Positions 1 through 6,316 of a stretch of 7,316 nucleotides of DNA are shown here, one piece after another. The notes under the pieces are model-generated. The model was not told the DNA's origin and made no database searches. It saw nothing but the letters and a program-made list of their open reading frames with translations. Numbering within the stretch: the stretch's first letter is position 1; each line of letters opens with the position of its first letter. Position numbers and translations under genes: made by a program. Origin of the DNA: an uncultured Lachnospiraceae bacterium (GTDB lineage: Bacteria > Bacillota > Clostridia > Lachnospirales > Lachnospiraceae); contig CACZQU010000007.1 in assembly GCA_902783305.1 (NCBI GenBank), positions 1 through 7,316 on the forward strand, in the 5' to 3' direction.

Positions 1-392
1 CCGTCGGCAATTTTGTCCAGGTATGCACCTTTGTAAGTGACACATTCTGCCAGCACAAATGCCGTGAGCATCTGGCGCCGGGCAAAATACTTCTCTTCAA
101 AGCGGATCCGGTTTCCGCTGCGGCAGAATTCCCGGTAATCGGACAATAGGATCTGGGGAAAGGGATGCAGCATCAGCTCCTGAGCTCTTTGTACCACCTG
201 ATCTGACAGCTCAGGATCCAGGTTCTCCCAGAAGGCCCGGTCTTTCCCCGGCGGAAGCCAGCTGGTAAGGACGGCGTCTTTTTTCTTCCGGCCTTCCTGG
301 ATCAGCCGGATCCACTCGCCGGTCTGTCCGGCGAATAAATGATGTCTGGTTCTTTCTTTTTCTCTGACAGCAGGTATTATTTCGGTCGTCAT
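1..392 (-). CDS. Heparinase II/III-like family protein, N-terminal part (cut by window edge)
   Basis: This reading frame starts at an ATG at 392 and stays open to the left edge: 130 complete codons, with the C-terminus outside the window. An AGGAGG ribosome binding site (403-408 on the plus strand as CCTCCT) sits 10 nt upstream of the ATG. The N-terminus is hydrophilic with no signal peptide, so a cytoplasmic enzyme is expected. Residues 85-117 carry a pattern I recognise from Firmicute heparinase II/III-like proteins: Y-x-x-F-x-R-x-G-N-R (86-95), E-x-x-Y-F-x-R-R (99-106) and L-A-E-C (114-117). Such enzymes degrade uronic-acid-containing oligosaccharides by beta-elimination. The catalytic His/Tyr residues lie in the unseen part, so activity and substrate cannot be judged. 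The gene follows the response regulator on the same strand with a 93-nt gap and no obvious promoter of its own, which suggests co-transcription. The family call comes from remembered motifs only. Confidence 0.72.
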   Translation of the reverse strand, partial: MTTEIIPAVREKERTRHHLFAGQTGEWIRLIQEGRKKKDAVLTSWLPPGKDRAFWENLDPELSDQVVQRAQELMLHPFPQILLSDYREFCRSGNRIRFEEKYFARRQMLTAFVLAECVTYKGAYLDKIAD

Positions 393-412
393 GTAGATCA
401 CCCCTCCTGTAA

Positions 413-430
413 ATAACTTCGTGGAGTTAT
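413..430. repeat. Short perfect inverted repeat before the lyase-like gene
   Basis: ATAACT (413-418) and AGTTAT (425-430) are exact reverse complements around a 6-nt spacer. The element lies just upstream of the ribosome binding site of the heparinase-like gene and next to the REP-like repeats. It could be a small hairpin or an operator half-site pair, but a 6-bp palindrome can arise by chance. Confidence 0.35.
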
Positions 431-506
431 GGGACGGTTCTCACTGAGCCACGGGGACGGTTCTCACTGACTCATCAGAGGTGAGTCAGTGAGAACCGTC
501 CCCGTG
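431..506. repeat. REP-like element: perfect 25-bp inverted repeat plus an extra tandem unit
   Basis: The arm at 450-474 and the arm at 482-506 are exact 25-nt reverse complements separated by 7 nt (475-481). A third partial unit (core GGGACGGTTCTCACTGA, 431-447) lies 23 nt to the left of the matching part of the left arm and in the same orientation. The transcript would fold into a very stable 25-bp stem. No T-run follows on either strand, so it does not look like a standard intrinsic terminator; it could instead stabilise the 3' end of the regulator message. From memory, repeats with a GGGGACGGTTCT core are dispersed in many bacterial genomes and resemble REP sequences mobilised by Y1-type (RAYT) transposases. 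No transposase is present here. The right arm overlaps the 3' end of the response-regulator gene. Confidence 0.88.
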
Positions 507-1805
507 ATTCACTTCAGCTGTTTTACTTTGAATATATTCTCTTGGGCTGCGGCCGTCCACCTTCTTAAAAACCTTGGAAAAATAGAAGGCGGATTCAAAG
601 CCCAGAGCGTCAGACACCTCGTAGATTTTCATATCACCGGACAGCAGCATCTGCTTTGCCTTTTCGATTTTTCTGGTATAGATGTATTCGGAAAAGCCGA
701 TGTCCGTGCTTTTTTTAAAGAGCACGGAAAGATAAGCCGGAGATAGGCCGAACACGTCGGCTACTTCATTCAGAAGCAGTTTTCCGTCCAGATTTTCGTT
801 GATGTAGTCCTGAATGGACGCGATCAGCTTATCTTTGCCGGATCTGCGGTTTGCTCCTGCGATATGGCTGAACAGAAGAACGGGGGCTGCCGCGGTCGTA
901 TGCTGCTGCGCACTCATCGCTTCCTCCCAGGAGGTCGCGATTTCCATGGGATCATGAACCGCGGTACCGATCCCGAACCGCAGCGTTGCGTTAAAAAGCT
1001 TCTGGAGCATGACCCTTACGTTTTCCAGGGACGTCTGGATCCGGGCCATGGCATTCGCCACGGCGACATCGCTGTCAAAAGGAAAAATCAGGGTAAAGTG
1101 GTGAAGATCGTTGGATATGGTATAGCAGACGGCATATCGCTCCACGATTTCCCGGGCCATATTCAGGCAGGAGCTGCAAAGGAGCAGGATCCGGGATTTT
1201 TCATCCCCATCTTCCTCCGCCTTCGCGCCGGGCTCCCCGAGGATCTGTCCATATACAGCAATATACCGGTTATACCCGAAGTTCAGCATAAGATCCTCTG
1301 CCTGGCGCCGGAAGACATCTTCATCCGGTATCTGCCGGTTAAGCAGACGGATCATGAATTTCTGGCGGAATTCTTCCCATGTGCGTTGGTCTGTCTCTTC
1401 ACCTTTCCTGGAGGAGGTATATTCCTTTGCCCTGGCTTTTGCCTTTTCCAGGGCTTCCCGGAGATTCTCCTTATTCAGCTCGATTTTCACCAGATAGTCT
1501 ACCGCCTGGGCGGACAGAGCCTGTCTGGCCAGTTCAAATTCCTCATAGGACGTCAGAATGATAAAAACGGGGAGCGGTCCGTAAAGCCTGCGGGATTCCT
1601 TCTGCATTTCCAGCCCGGTCATCCGGGGCATTTTGATATCTGCGATTACGATATCCGGACGGAGCTTTCCGATCAGCTCAAGACCCTCTGATCCGTTTGC
1701 CGCAGTCCCGACGACATCCATATCCGGAAAATCCCCGGACAGCATCGCTTTCAGGCCGATCTGAACCAGCGGTTCATCATCCACGATCAGTAATTTGTGT
1801 GTCAA
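486..1805 (-). CDS. YesN-type response regulator (receiver + AraC helix-turn-helix)
   Basis: This is a 439-residue transcriptional regulator paired with the histidine kinase encoded upstream. The receiver domain spans about residues 3-122: acidic pair D9/D10, phospho-acceptor D56 (in IADIKMP), switch T85, and conserved K107. Residues about 140-310 form a middle region ending in a GIG...SWEEA pattern, reminiscent of the degenerate GGDEF-like domains in YesN/CdaR-type regulators. Residues about 327-428 are an AraC-type double helix-turn-helix, with LNEVAD/GLSPAYLSVLFKK for the first helix pair and YEVSDALGFES plus SPREY for the second. The start is TTG at 1805: an AGGAGG lies 9 nt upstream and no ATG or GTG is available in frame before it. 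The phosphorylated protein would be expected to activate the divergent transporter genes. The last six residues (HGDGSH) and the TGA stop are encoded by the adjacent REP-like repeat, so the tail is probably acquired. Confidence 0.95.
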   Translation of the reverse strand: MTHKLLIVDDEPLVQIGLKAMLSGDFPDMDVVGTAANGSEGLELIGKLRPDIVIADIKMPRMTGLEMQKESRRLYGPLPVFIILTSYEEFELARQALSAQAVDYLVKIELNKENLREALEKAKARAKEYTSSRKGEETDQRTWEEFRQKFMIRLLNRQIPDEDVFRRQAEDLMLNFGYNRYIAVYGQILGEPGAKAEEDGDEKSRILLLCSSCLNMAREIVERYAVCYTISNDLHHFTLIFPFDSDVAVANAMARIQTSLENVRVMLQKLFNATLRFGIGTAVHDPMEIATSWEEAMSAQQHTTAAAPVLLFSHIAGANRRSGKDKLIASIQDYINENLDGKLLLNEVADVFGLSPAYLSVLFKKSTDIGFSEYIYTRKIEKAKQMLLSGDMKIYEVSDALGFESAFYFSKVFKKVDGRSPREYIQSKTAEVNHGDGSH

Positions 1806-1820
1806 CCAAAGCCACCTCCT
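1803..1820 (-). promoter_or_regulatory. Ribosome binding site fixing a TTG start of the response regulator
   Basis: On the minus strand AGGAGG (1820-1815) is followed after 9 nt by TTG (1805-1803), which opens the reading frame THKLLIVDDE. This is the expected N-terminus of a receiver domain, and the in-frame codons upstream contain no ATG or GTG. A TTG start may lower translation of the regulator relative to the kinase. Confidence 0.85.
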
Positions 1821-1838
1821 CTCTTCGAAGTCACCGGC

Positions 1839-1889
1839 GAGTCAATGAGAACCGTCACCGTGACGCATGAGAACCGCCTCCGTGACTCA
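1839..1889. repeat. Degenerate tandem REP-like repeat between kinase and regulator genes
   Basis: Two tandem units with a 22-nt period are visible, with cores TGAGAACCGTCACCGTGA (1846-1863) and TGAGAACCGCCTCCGTGA (1868-1885). They match the right arm of the element at 431-506 with a few substitutions. Outer arms GAGTCA (1839-1844) and TGACTC (1883-1888) are complementary, and an inner palindrome CGTCAC/GTGACG lies at 1853-1865, so the transcript can fold. The repeat fills most of the 81-nt gap between the two cistrons and overlaps the kinase stop codon. It appears to be an older, decayed member of the same family. Confidence 0.8.
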
Positions 1890-3638
1890 CCCTTGACCTT
1901 TGCTGCGGGGAAACGTAAGCCGCATCGAGGTATACTCTCCGGGCATGCTGCTTATCTCTATTCCATAGTCTTCTCCGAAGGCGTACTTGATCTGTCTGTT
2001 TACATTTGAGATTCCCAGCTGCCGGAAAAAATCGTTGGGCATGCCGTCGCTGCCGGACAGGACGCTTTGGATGGAAGCTTCATCCATACCCACCCCGTCG
2101 TCCGTGACGGTGATAAAAAACCGGTCCTGCTCCCCGGCAAGTCTTACCTGGATCTTTCCCGTTCCGTTCTTCGGCTCAATTCCGTGAAAAATCGCGTTTT
2201 CCACTATGGGCTGTATGCAGAAGCGGTTGATCCTTTCTTCCAGCAGACTTTTGTCTTCGATCTCATATTCCAGCTCGATGGTACCGGCATAACGATATTT
2301 CATGATGGTAAAATAGTCGTCCAGCAGATGGAATTCCTCATTCACCGTGATCAGGCTCTCCGTTCTTTTGGAGATGTTCTTGAGAAGTCTGGACAGGGAA
2401 GTGGAGATATCCGCGATTCCGTCGGCTCCCTGTATGGTGGCCATCCATTTGATGGTGTTGAGCGTATTGTACATAAAATGCGGATTGATCTGGGACTGCA
2501 GGATCCGGTATTCCAGCTCCTGATGCTCCTTCTCGTCCTGCACCTTTTTTTCCATCAGGGCGGAGACATTCAGGGAAAGCTGGTTGATTCCGATTCCGAT
2601 ATCTCCCAGCTCATTGCTCCATTCAATATCCGGATCTCTGGAAAAATCCCCCTGACCGATCTTCACGAGCTTGTTCAGCAGACGGGAAACCGGTGTGGTA
2701 ATCATCCGCCGCAGAAAAAAGCTCATCAGAAAACCGGCCAGAAGGATCAGAAGAAAGATCAGGCTTATGACGATCAGGTAGATTCTGCTTCTGGATTGGA
2801 GCTCAAGCTTTGAGGGAAGGATGGACAGGCTCCATCCCTGTCCCGGTACAGTATAGCTTACAACATTTTCCGGAAGCGGAGAATGCAGGAATTCATGGTT
2901 TTCATATCGGTAGGAATCCCCTTCCTGTATGGTGAGGAACAGTGCCTCATCCTCTGCCGGGGTATATTTATCCAGGACGCGCGCAGCCAGCTCCTGGGAA
3001 AGCTCTACATAGACCCAGCCCACCATCTGGGTGGAAGTGCTGCTGTAGATCGGCCGGATGACGGGAAGGATTTTCTTTGTATAAAAGGGGCTCAGCACAC
3101 TTTCCTCAAAACCGGGAAACTGCGGCCGGTCCGCCTTGAGAAGGCTTTCGAAAAAGGGCTGTGCCATAAGGATGGAGGTTGGATCCTTTGTATTTCTGCT
3201 GTCGTAGACCGGTATGTTCTGCAGGAAGGTACTTCCATCCGGTACAGAGACGATGATCCTGCGGATTTCACTCCTTACGCTCTGGACGGAAAGCTCGGTA
3301 TTGATCCGATCCCAGCAGGAAACGGCGTTTCTCCGGATCCTTTTAAGCAGTTCGTCATTCTCCTTCGCCAGTATAGCCTGCTTCAGATAGTCGCTTATGG
3401 CGGTGTCCACACAGATCCGGTTCGTAAAAAGAATGACCTGTTCAAATTCCGCCCCGATTTCACTCCCCAGGAGCTGGATGTTTGTGGAGGCGGACTGCCG
3501 CTGGCTTTGACTTAAGAAACGCTGGGAAAGGGAGTAGCTGGCTCCGGCAACGGTCAGAGCCAGAATGGCGGCAAACCCCAGGGACCAGATGGTGATCGAT
3601 GTACGCAGAGAATGCCAGGATGACCTTTTTTGCTTCAT
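1887..3638 (-). CDS. YesM/LytS-type sensor histidine kinase
   Basis: This 583-residue membrane kinase probably senses an extracellular sugar, or a liganded binding protein, and phosphorylates the downstream regulator. A first membrane segment lies at about residues 15-36 and a second at about 286-309. The roughly 250 residues between them form an extracytoplasmic sensor of the size usual for this family. A HAMP linker follows at about 310-364. The His_kinase region contains QSQINPHFMYN with phospho-acceptor H387. The HATPase domain shows the N-box (IVENAIFHG, N481), the G1 box DDGVGM (513-518) and a G2-like GISNVNRQI (542-550). The ATG start at 3638 is preceded by AAGGAG (3657-3652) with a rather long 13-nt spacing. 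The kinase-then-regulator order is typical of YesM/YesN pairs next to CUT1 transporters. The TGA stop lies in the edge of the REP-like repeat at 1839-1889. The ligand is unknown. Confidence 0.95.
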   Translation of the reverse strand: MKQKRSSWHSLRTSITIWSLGFAAILALTVAGASYSLSQRFLSQSQRQSASTNIQLLGSEIGAEFEQVILFTNRICVDTAISDYLKQAILAKENDELLKRIRRNAVSCWDRINTELSVQSVRSEIRRIIVSVPDGSTFLQNIPVYDSRNTKDPTSILMAQPFFESLLKADRPQFPGFEESVLSPFYTKKILPVIRPIYSSTSTQMVGWVYVELSQELAARVLDKYTPAEDEALFLTIQEGDSYRYENHEFLHSPLPENVVSYTVPGQGWSLSILPSKLELQSRSRIYLIVISLIFLLILLAGFLMSFFLRRMITTPVSRLLNKLVKIGQGDFSRDPDIEWSNELGDIGIGINQLSLNVSALMEKKVQDEKEHQELEYRILQSQINPHFMYNTLNTIKWMATIQGADGIADISTSLSRLLKNISKRTESLITVNEEFHLLDDYFTIMKYRYAGTIELEYEIEDKSLLEERINRFCIQPIVENAIFHGIEPKNGTGKIQVRLAGEQDRFFITVTDDGVGMDEASIQSVLSGSDGMPNDFFRQLGISNVNRQIKYAFGEDYGIEISSMPGEYTSMRLTFPRSKGQG

Positions 3639-3680
3639 TTTCGTAACGGGGCTCCTTTTTTGCAGCTGGACTGTTCTTTT

Positions 3681-3709
3681 ATCATTCCTGAAAGGCCGGG
3701 AAAAGTCAA
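3681..3709 (-). promoter_or_regulatory. Candidate sigma-A promoter for the kinase-regulator operon
   Basis: On the minus strand a -35-like TTGACT (3709-3704) is separated by 17 nt from a -10-like AATGAT (3686-3681), placing transcription start about 35 nt before the kinase ATG. The -35 is good (5/6) and the -10 is weak (4/6). One TCATTCC copy (3682-3688) overlaps the -10, so a regulator bound there could control its own operon. A second, more distant candidate pair is TTGACC (3828-3823) with AATATT (3805-3800). Confidence 0.45.
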
Positions 3710-3763
3710 GTGCTTTCGGATTGAATAAAAATGCAGGTTTTTATAAAAAAAGAACATGTTTTG

Positions 3764-3777
3764 TGAAAGCGAAGAAA
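3764..3777 (+). promoter_or_regulatory. Weak cre-like site (possible catabolite control)
   Basis: TGAAAGCGAAGAAA matches the left half of the CcpA cre consensus (TGNAANCG) but not its right half. It lies upstream of the sugar-binding-protein gene, where catabolite repression would make sense. The incomplete match in A-rich sequence keeps this tentative. Confidence 0.22.
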
Positions 3778-3829
3778 AAATGCGCTCATTCCCTGAAAAA
3801 ATATTCATTCCATTTTTGAGGCGGTCAAC

Positions 3830-3835
3830 TACAAT
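3830..3835 (+). promoter_or_regulatory. Candidate -10 element of the transporter operon, without a good -35
   Basis: TACAAT (5/6 match to TATAAT) lies about 100 nt upstream of the binding-protein ATG. At the proper distance upstream (about 3807-3812) there is no recognisable -35; that position overlaps the TCATTCC copy at 3805-3811. This arrangement is what an activator-dependent promoter would look like. An alternative is TTGAAT (3721-3726) with TATAAA (3742-3747), whose 15-nt spacing is short. Confidence 0.38.
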
Positions 3836-3938
3836 ATAGGTATCCATTCATTCCGGCTTCATGGCGCAGGTTCGGGGGAAAAAGAGCCTCAGGCCATCCG
3901 GAAATTGAAACTCTCGTCAAAAAAGGAGGAATTTCAAA

Positions 3939-5216
3939 ATGAAGAAAAAAGCACTCGGCATCATTCTTGCGGGCGCACTTGCGGTGGGATCTCTTTCTTC
4001 AGCCCTGGCGGTAAGCGCTGAGGAACAGATCACATTAAAATGGGCGCTCTGGGATATTTCCAGTACCGTGTATTATCAGCCCCTGATCGATGCCTATGAG
4101 GAAGCCAATCCCAATGTAAAGATTGAGATGGTGGATCTTGGATCGACGGATTACAGCACCGTACTCGGGACGCAGCTGTCCGGTTCCGGCTCTGATTTCG
4201 ATGTAGTGACCGTAAAGGATGTTCCCGGTTATGTCACTCTGGTCAACAAGGGTGTGCTGGAGCCTCTGGGTGACCGGATCGAGGCTGACGGCATAGATCT
4301 TGGCATGTACAACGGAGTCACCGACCAGGTGACGATCGACGGAAAGCTTTATGAGCTTCCGTTCCGTTCGGATATCTGGGTTGTCTATTACAACAAGGAT
4401 GTCTTTGACAATGCAGGCGTGGAGTATCCTTCCAACGACATGACCTGGGCAGAATATGATGAGCTGGCAAGGTCTGTGGCAGACAATACTCCTGGTTCGG
4501 AGATCTATGGTTCCCATTACCATACCTGGAGATCCACGATCCAGCTGGATGGAATTCTCGACGGAGAGCATACCATCCTTGACGGCGAGTATGAATTCAC
4601 GGCTCCTTATTATGAGATGGTTCTTGCGCAGCAGGCCGATGAGGTCTGTATGGATTATGCTACACTGAAAACCCAGGGTCTGCACTATTCCGATGCTTTT
4701 GCCCAGGGAAACATCGCCATGATGAACATGGGCTCCTGGTTTATCGGCACGCTGATCAACAAGATTGCCTCCGGCGAGTATGTGGACTGCGCAAACTGGG
4801 GCATGGTGAAATACCCGCATGCAGAAGGCGTGGAACCTGGTTCCACCCTGGCGACCATCACCGCCCTTGCTCTTCCCGTCACGGCTCCGAATAAGGATCA
4901 GGCATGGGACTTCATCAAGTTTGTGACCGGAGAAGAGGGAGCCAAGGTTCTGGCGGCTACCGGAAGCATTCCGGCCATCACCAGCGACGAAGTAATCGAG
5001 CTGATCGCGGCGATGGATGGCTATCCCCAGGACGACAATTCCAGGGAAGCCCTGAAGGCCACCCACACCTACCTTGAGATGCCGGCCAGCGATAAGTCCT
5101 CTGAGATCGAGACCGTTCTGAATGAGCAGCATGACCTGATCATGACAGAGTCGACTTCTGTCGAGGATGGTATTGCTGCGATGAATGAAGGCGTGCAGGC
5201 GGTCCTGAACCAGTAA
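3939..5216 (+). CDS. CUT1-family sugar ABC transporter substrate-binding protein (non-lipidated signal peptide)
   Basis: This 425-residue extracellular binding protein should capture an oligosaccharide and deliver it to the two permeases encoded downstream. A typical signal peptide is present: MKKK, a hydrophobic core at residues 5-24, and a VSA-EE site that signal peptidase I could cut after A27. No cysteine occurs in the signal region, so the lipid anchor usual for Gram-positive binding proteins is missing. The mature part shows the SBP_bac_1 layout: an ITLKWALWD first strand, YEEANPNVKIE (53-63), GKLYELPFRSD (135-145), VVYYNKDVFDNAG (148-160), and the FAQGNIAMMNMGSW segment (254-267) characteristic of CUT1 binding proteins. 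An AGGAGG (3924-3929) lies 9 nt before the ATG. The length is normal for the family. The specific sugar cannot be read from the sequence; the lyase-like neighbour hints at a uronate-containing oligosaccharide. Confidence 0.95.
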   Translation: MKKKALGIILAGALAVGSLSSALAVSAEEQITLKWALWDISSTVYYQPLIDAYEEANPNVKIEMVDLGSTDYSTVLGTQLSGSGSDFDVVTVKDVPGYVTLVNKGVLEPLGDRIEADGIDLGMYNGVTDQVTIDGKLYELPFRSDIWVVYYNKDVFDNAGVEYPSNDMTWAEYDELARSVADNTPGSEIYGSHYHTWRSTIQLDGILDGEHTILDGEYEFTAPYYEMVLAQQADEVCMDYATLKTQGLHYSDAFAQGNIAMMNMGSWFIGTLINKIASGEYVDCANWGMVKYPHAEGVEPGSTLATITALALPVTAPNKDQAWDFIKFVTGEEGAKVLAATGSIPAITSDEVIELIAAMDGYPQDDNSREALKATHTYLEMPASDKSSEIETVLNEQHDLIMTESTSVEDGIAAMNEGVQAVLNQ

Positions 5217-5227
5217 TACCCGTGGTT

Positions 5228-5303
5228 CGCTGCCGGACAGCGGGCCTCCCAGGAGGGGATACCTTTCACCGGATTACGATCTGCGGAAGATATCCCCTTT
5301 TTT
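5228..5303 (+). terminator. Terminator-like hairpin and T-run between binding protein and permease genes
   Basis: Arms AGGGGATA (5254-5261) and TATCCCCT (5291-5298) are exact complements. An inner stem is possible (CCG/CGG and GAT/ATC around TACG), and the right arm runs directly into six T residues (5298-5303) and then more T-rich sequence. A small upstream hairpin, CGCTG/CAGCG (5228-5242), precedes it. The element starts about 40 nt after the binding-protein stop and ends about 80 nt before the permease ATG. It would let most transcripts stop after the binding-protein gene while some read through, giving more binding protein than permease. Confidence 0.65.
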
Positions 5304-5380
5304 GTGTTTTTCTTCTACGTGTCTGTAAGTCAGATAGTAAAGAGCAAAAACATCCTGTAATAAGTGAGAAAGGAACGGCT

Positions 5381-6301
5381 ATGTCTGCTATTACCGATTC
5401 GCGAAAAGCTTACCAAAGGAGGAAAAGGAAACAGACCCTGGTGGCCTGGTCTTTTATCGCGCCGAATTTTATCGGTTTTGCCATATTCACTCTGGGTCCG
5501 ATTATCCTGGCCTTTGTCATTGCCTTCACTGAGTGGGACGGTAACAATGCCATGCGCTTTATCGGCCTTCAGAATTTTACCACTATTTTTGGGGATGACC
5601 GTTTCATCTCTGCCCTGAAGAACACCCTGATTTACAGTGTGTTTACGGTTCCCATTACCCTGGCGATCGCGCTGGGGCTGGCGATTCTGCTGAATCAGCC
5701 GATCAAGGGCAGGAATTTTTTCCGGACCGTCACCTTTTTCCCCTATGTGGCTTCTCTCGTGGCTGTAGCCGCGGTCTGGAACATGCTGTTTACGCCGGCA
5801 AAAGGCGGAATCATCAACCAGTTTCTGATGAATGTTCTGAATATGGCGCCGTCGAAATGGGCCGCCGCGCCGAAAACCGTCATGCTTACCATCATCATGT
5901 TTTCCGTCTGGAAGAACATGGGATATTATATGGTCATTTATCTGGCCGGTCTGCAGGGAATCAGTGAGGATCTGTACGAAGCGGCCAGCCTGGACGGCGC
6001 CAACGCTCTGCAGCGCTTCTGGTATGTGACGATCCCGCAGCTCCGGCCGACGACCTTTTTCGTGACCATCATCCTGACCATCAACTGCTTCAAGGTTTAC
6101 GACATCGTCTATATGCTGGCCGGCGGCTCCAACGGAATCATCAATAAAAGCGCTATCGTCATGGTGTATTATATCTATGAGGAAGCGTTCCGCAACTGGA
6201 AGCTTGGGCAGGCTTCGGCCGCCGCGATCGTGCTTTTTGTCATTGTTCTGGTGATCACCCTGATCCAGTTCCGTGGTGAGAAAAACTACGCAAACGACTG
6301 A
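5381..6301 (+). CDS. CUT1 sugar ABC transporter permease, MalF/UgpA-like
   Basis: This 306-residue inner membrane subunit has about six hydrophobic segments (around residues 22-48, 83-104, 115-138, 167-190, 225-245 and 278-297). The EAA loop that contacts the ATPase is clear: EAASLDGANALQRFWYVTIP (200-219). The size matches the short Firmicute MalF-like permeases without the extra periplasmic domain of the E. coli protein. I chose the ATG at 5381, with AAAGGA 6 nt upstream and a basic N-terminus (RRKRKQ) before the first membrane segment. A GTG at 5222 would add 53 residues that include the terminator-like hairpin and do not look like permease. It forms the transport channel together with the next gene product. 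No ATPase gene follows, so a shared MsmX/MsmK-type ATPase is expected. Confidence 0.95.
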   Translation: MSAITDSRKAYQRRKRKQTLVAWSFIAPNFIGFAIFTLGPIILAFVIAFTEWDGNNAMRFIGLQNFTTIFGDDRFISALKNTLIYSVFTVPITLAIALGLAILLNQPIKGRNFFRTVTFFPYVASLVAVAAVWNMLFTPAKGGIINQFLMNVLNMAPSKWAAAPKTVMLTIIMFSVWKNMGYYMVIYLAGLQGISEDLYEAASLDGANALQRFWYVTIPQLRPTTFFVTIILTINCFKVYDIVYMLAGGSNGIINKSAIVMVYYIYEEAFRNWKLGQASAAAIVLFVIVLVITLIQFRGEKNYAND

Positions 6302-6316
6302 AAGGAGGAAGTGGAC

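Larger units (their letters stand above)
3682..3854 (+). repeat. Four copies of TCATTCC in the divergent region (candidate operators)
   Basis: The heptamer TCATTCC occurs on the plus strand at 3682-3688, 3786-3792, 3805-3811 and 3848-3854. The first two copies extend into a similar TCATTCC(C)TGAAA. Start-to-start distances are 104, 19 and 43 nt, roughly whole numbers of helical turns. Four copies of a given heptamer within about 175 bp is well above chance. AraC-type activators commonly bind direct repeats around the -35 region, so these are plausible sites for the YesN-type regulator encoded next door. The binding assignment is inference. Confidence 0.5.

Noticed and set aside
864..1691. Long plus-strand open frames across the regulator and kinase genes (864-1691, 2067-2813, 2883-3515)
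   Set aside because: They are antisense to genes with intact, ordered domains and show no coherent motifs of their own.
1839..1889. The tandem repeats considered as a CRISPR array
   Set aside because: Units follow each other directly with a 22-nt period and no spacers, and they match the isolated palindromic element at 431-506.
3635..3847. A 70-codon open frame on the minus strand overlapping the kinase start by 4 nt
   Set aside because: It has no ribosome binding site before its ATG at 3847, an AT-rich composition giving many Phe/Lys residues, and lies over the divergent promoter region with its repeats. It resembles no family I know. The 4-nt overlap is probably chance.
4035..5132. A 365-codon open frame antisense to the binding-protein gene
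   Set aside because: It is the shadow of a well-supported gene with clear family motifs; its translation is rich in His, Ile, Arg and Gly, with no domain pattern and no ribosome binding site that I can see.
5222..5380. N-terminal extension of the first permease from a GTG at 5222
   Set aside because: The extra 53 residues would be translated through the terminator-like hairpin, contain no permease features, and the GTG lacks a ribosome binding site. The ATG at 5381 has one at proper spacing.
6311..6316. GTG start two codons before the chosen ATG of the second permease
   Set aside because: It is only 2 nt from the AGGAGG, too close for initiation; the ATG at 6317 is 8 nt away.
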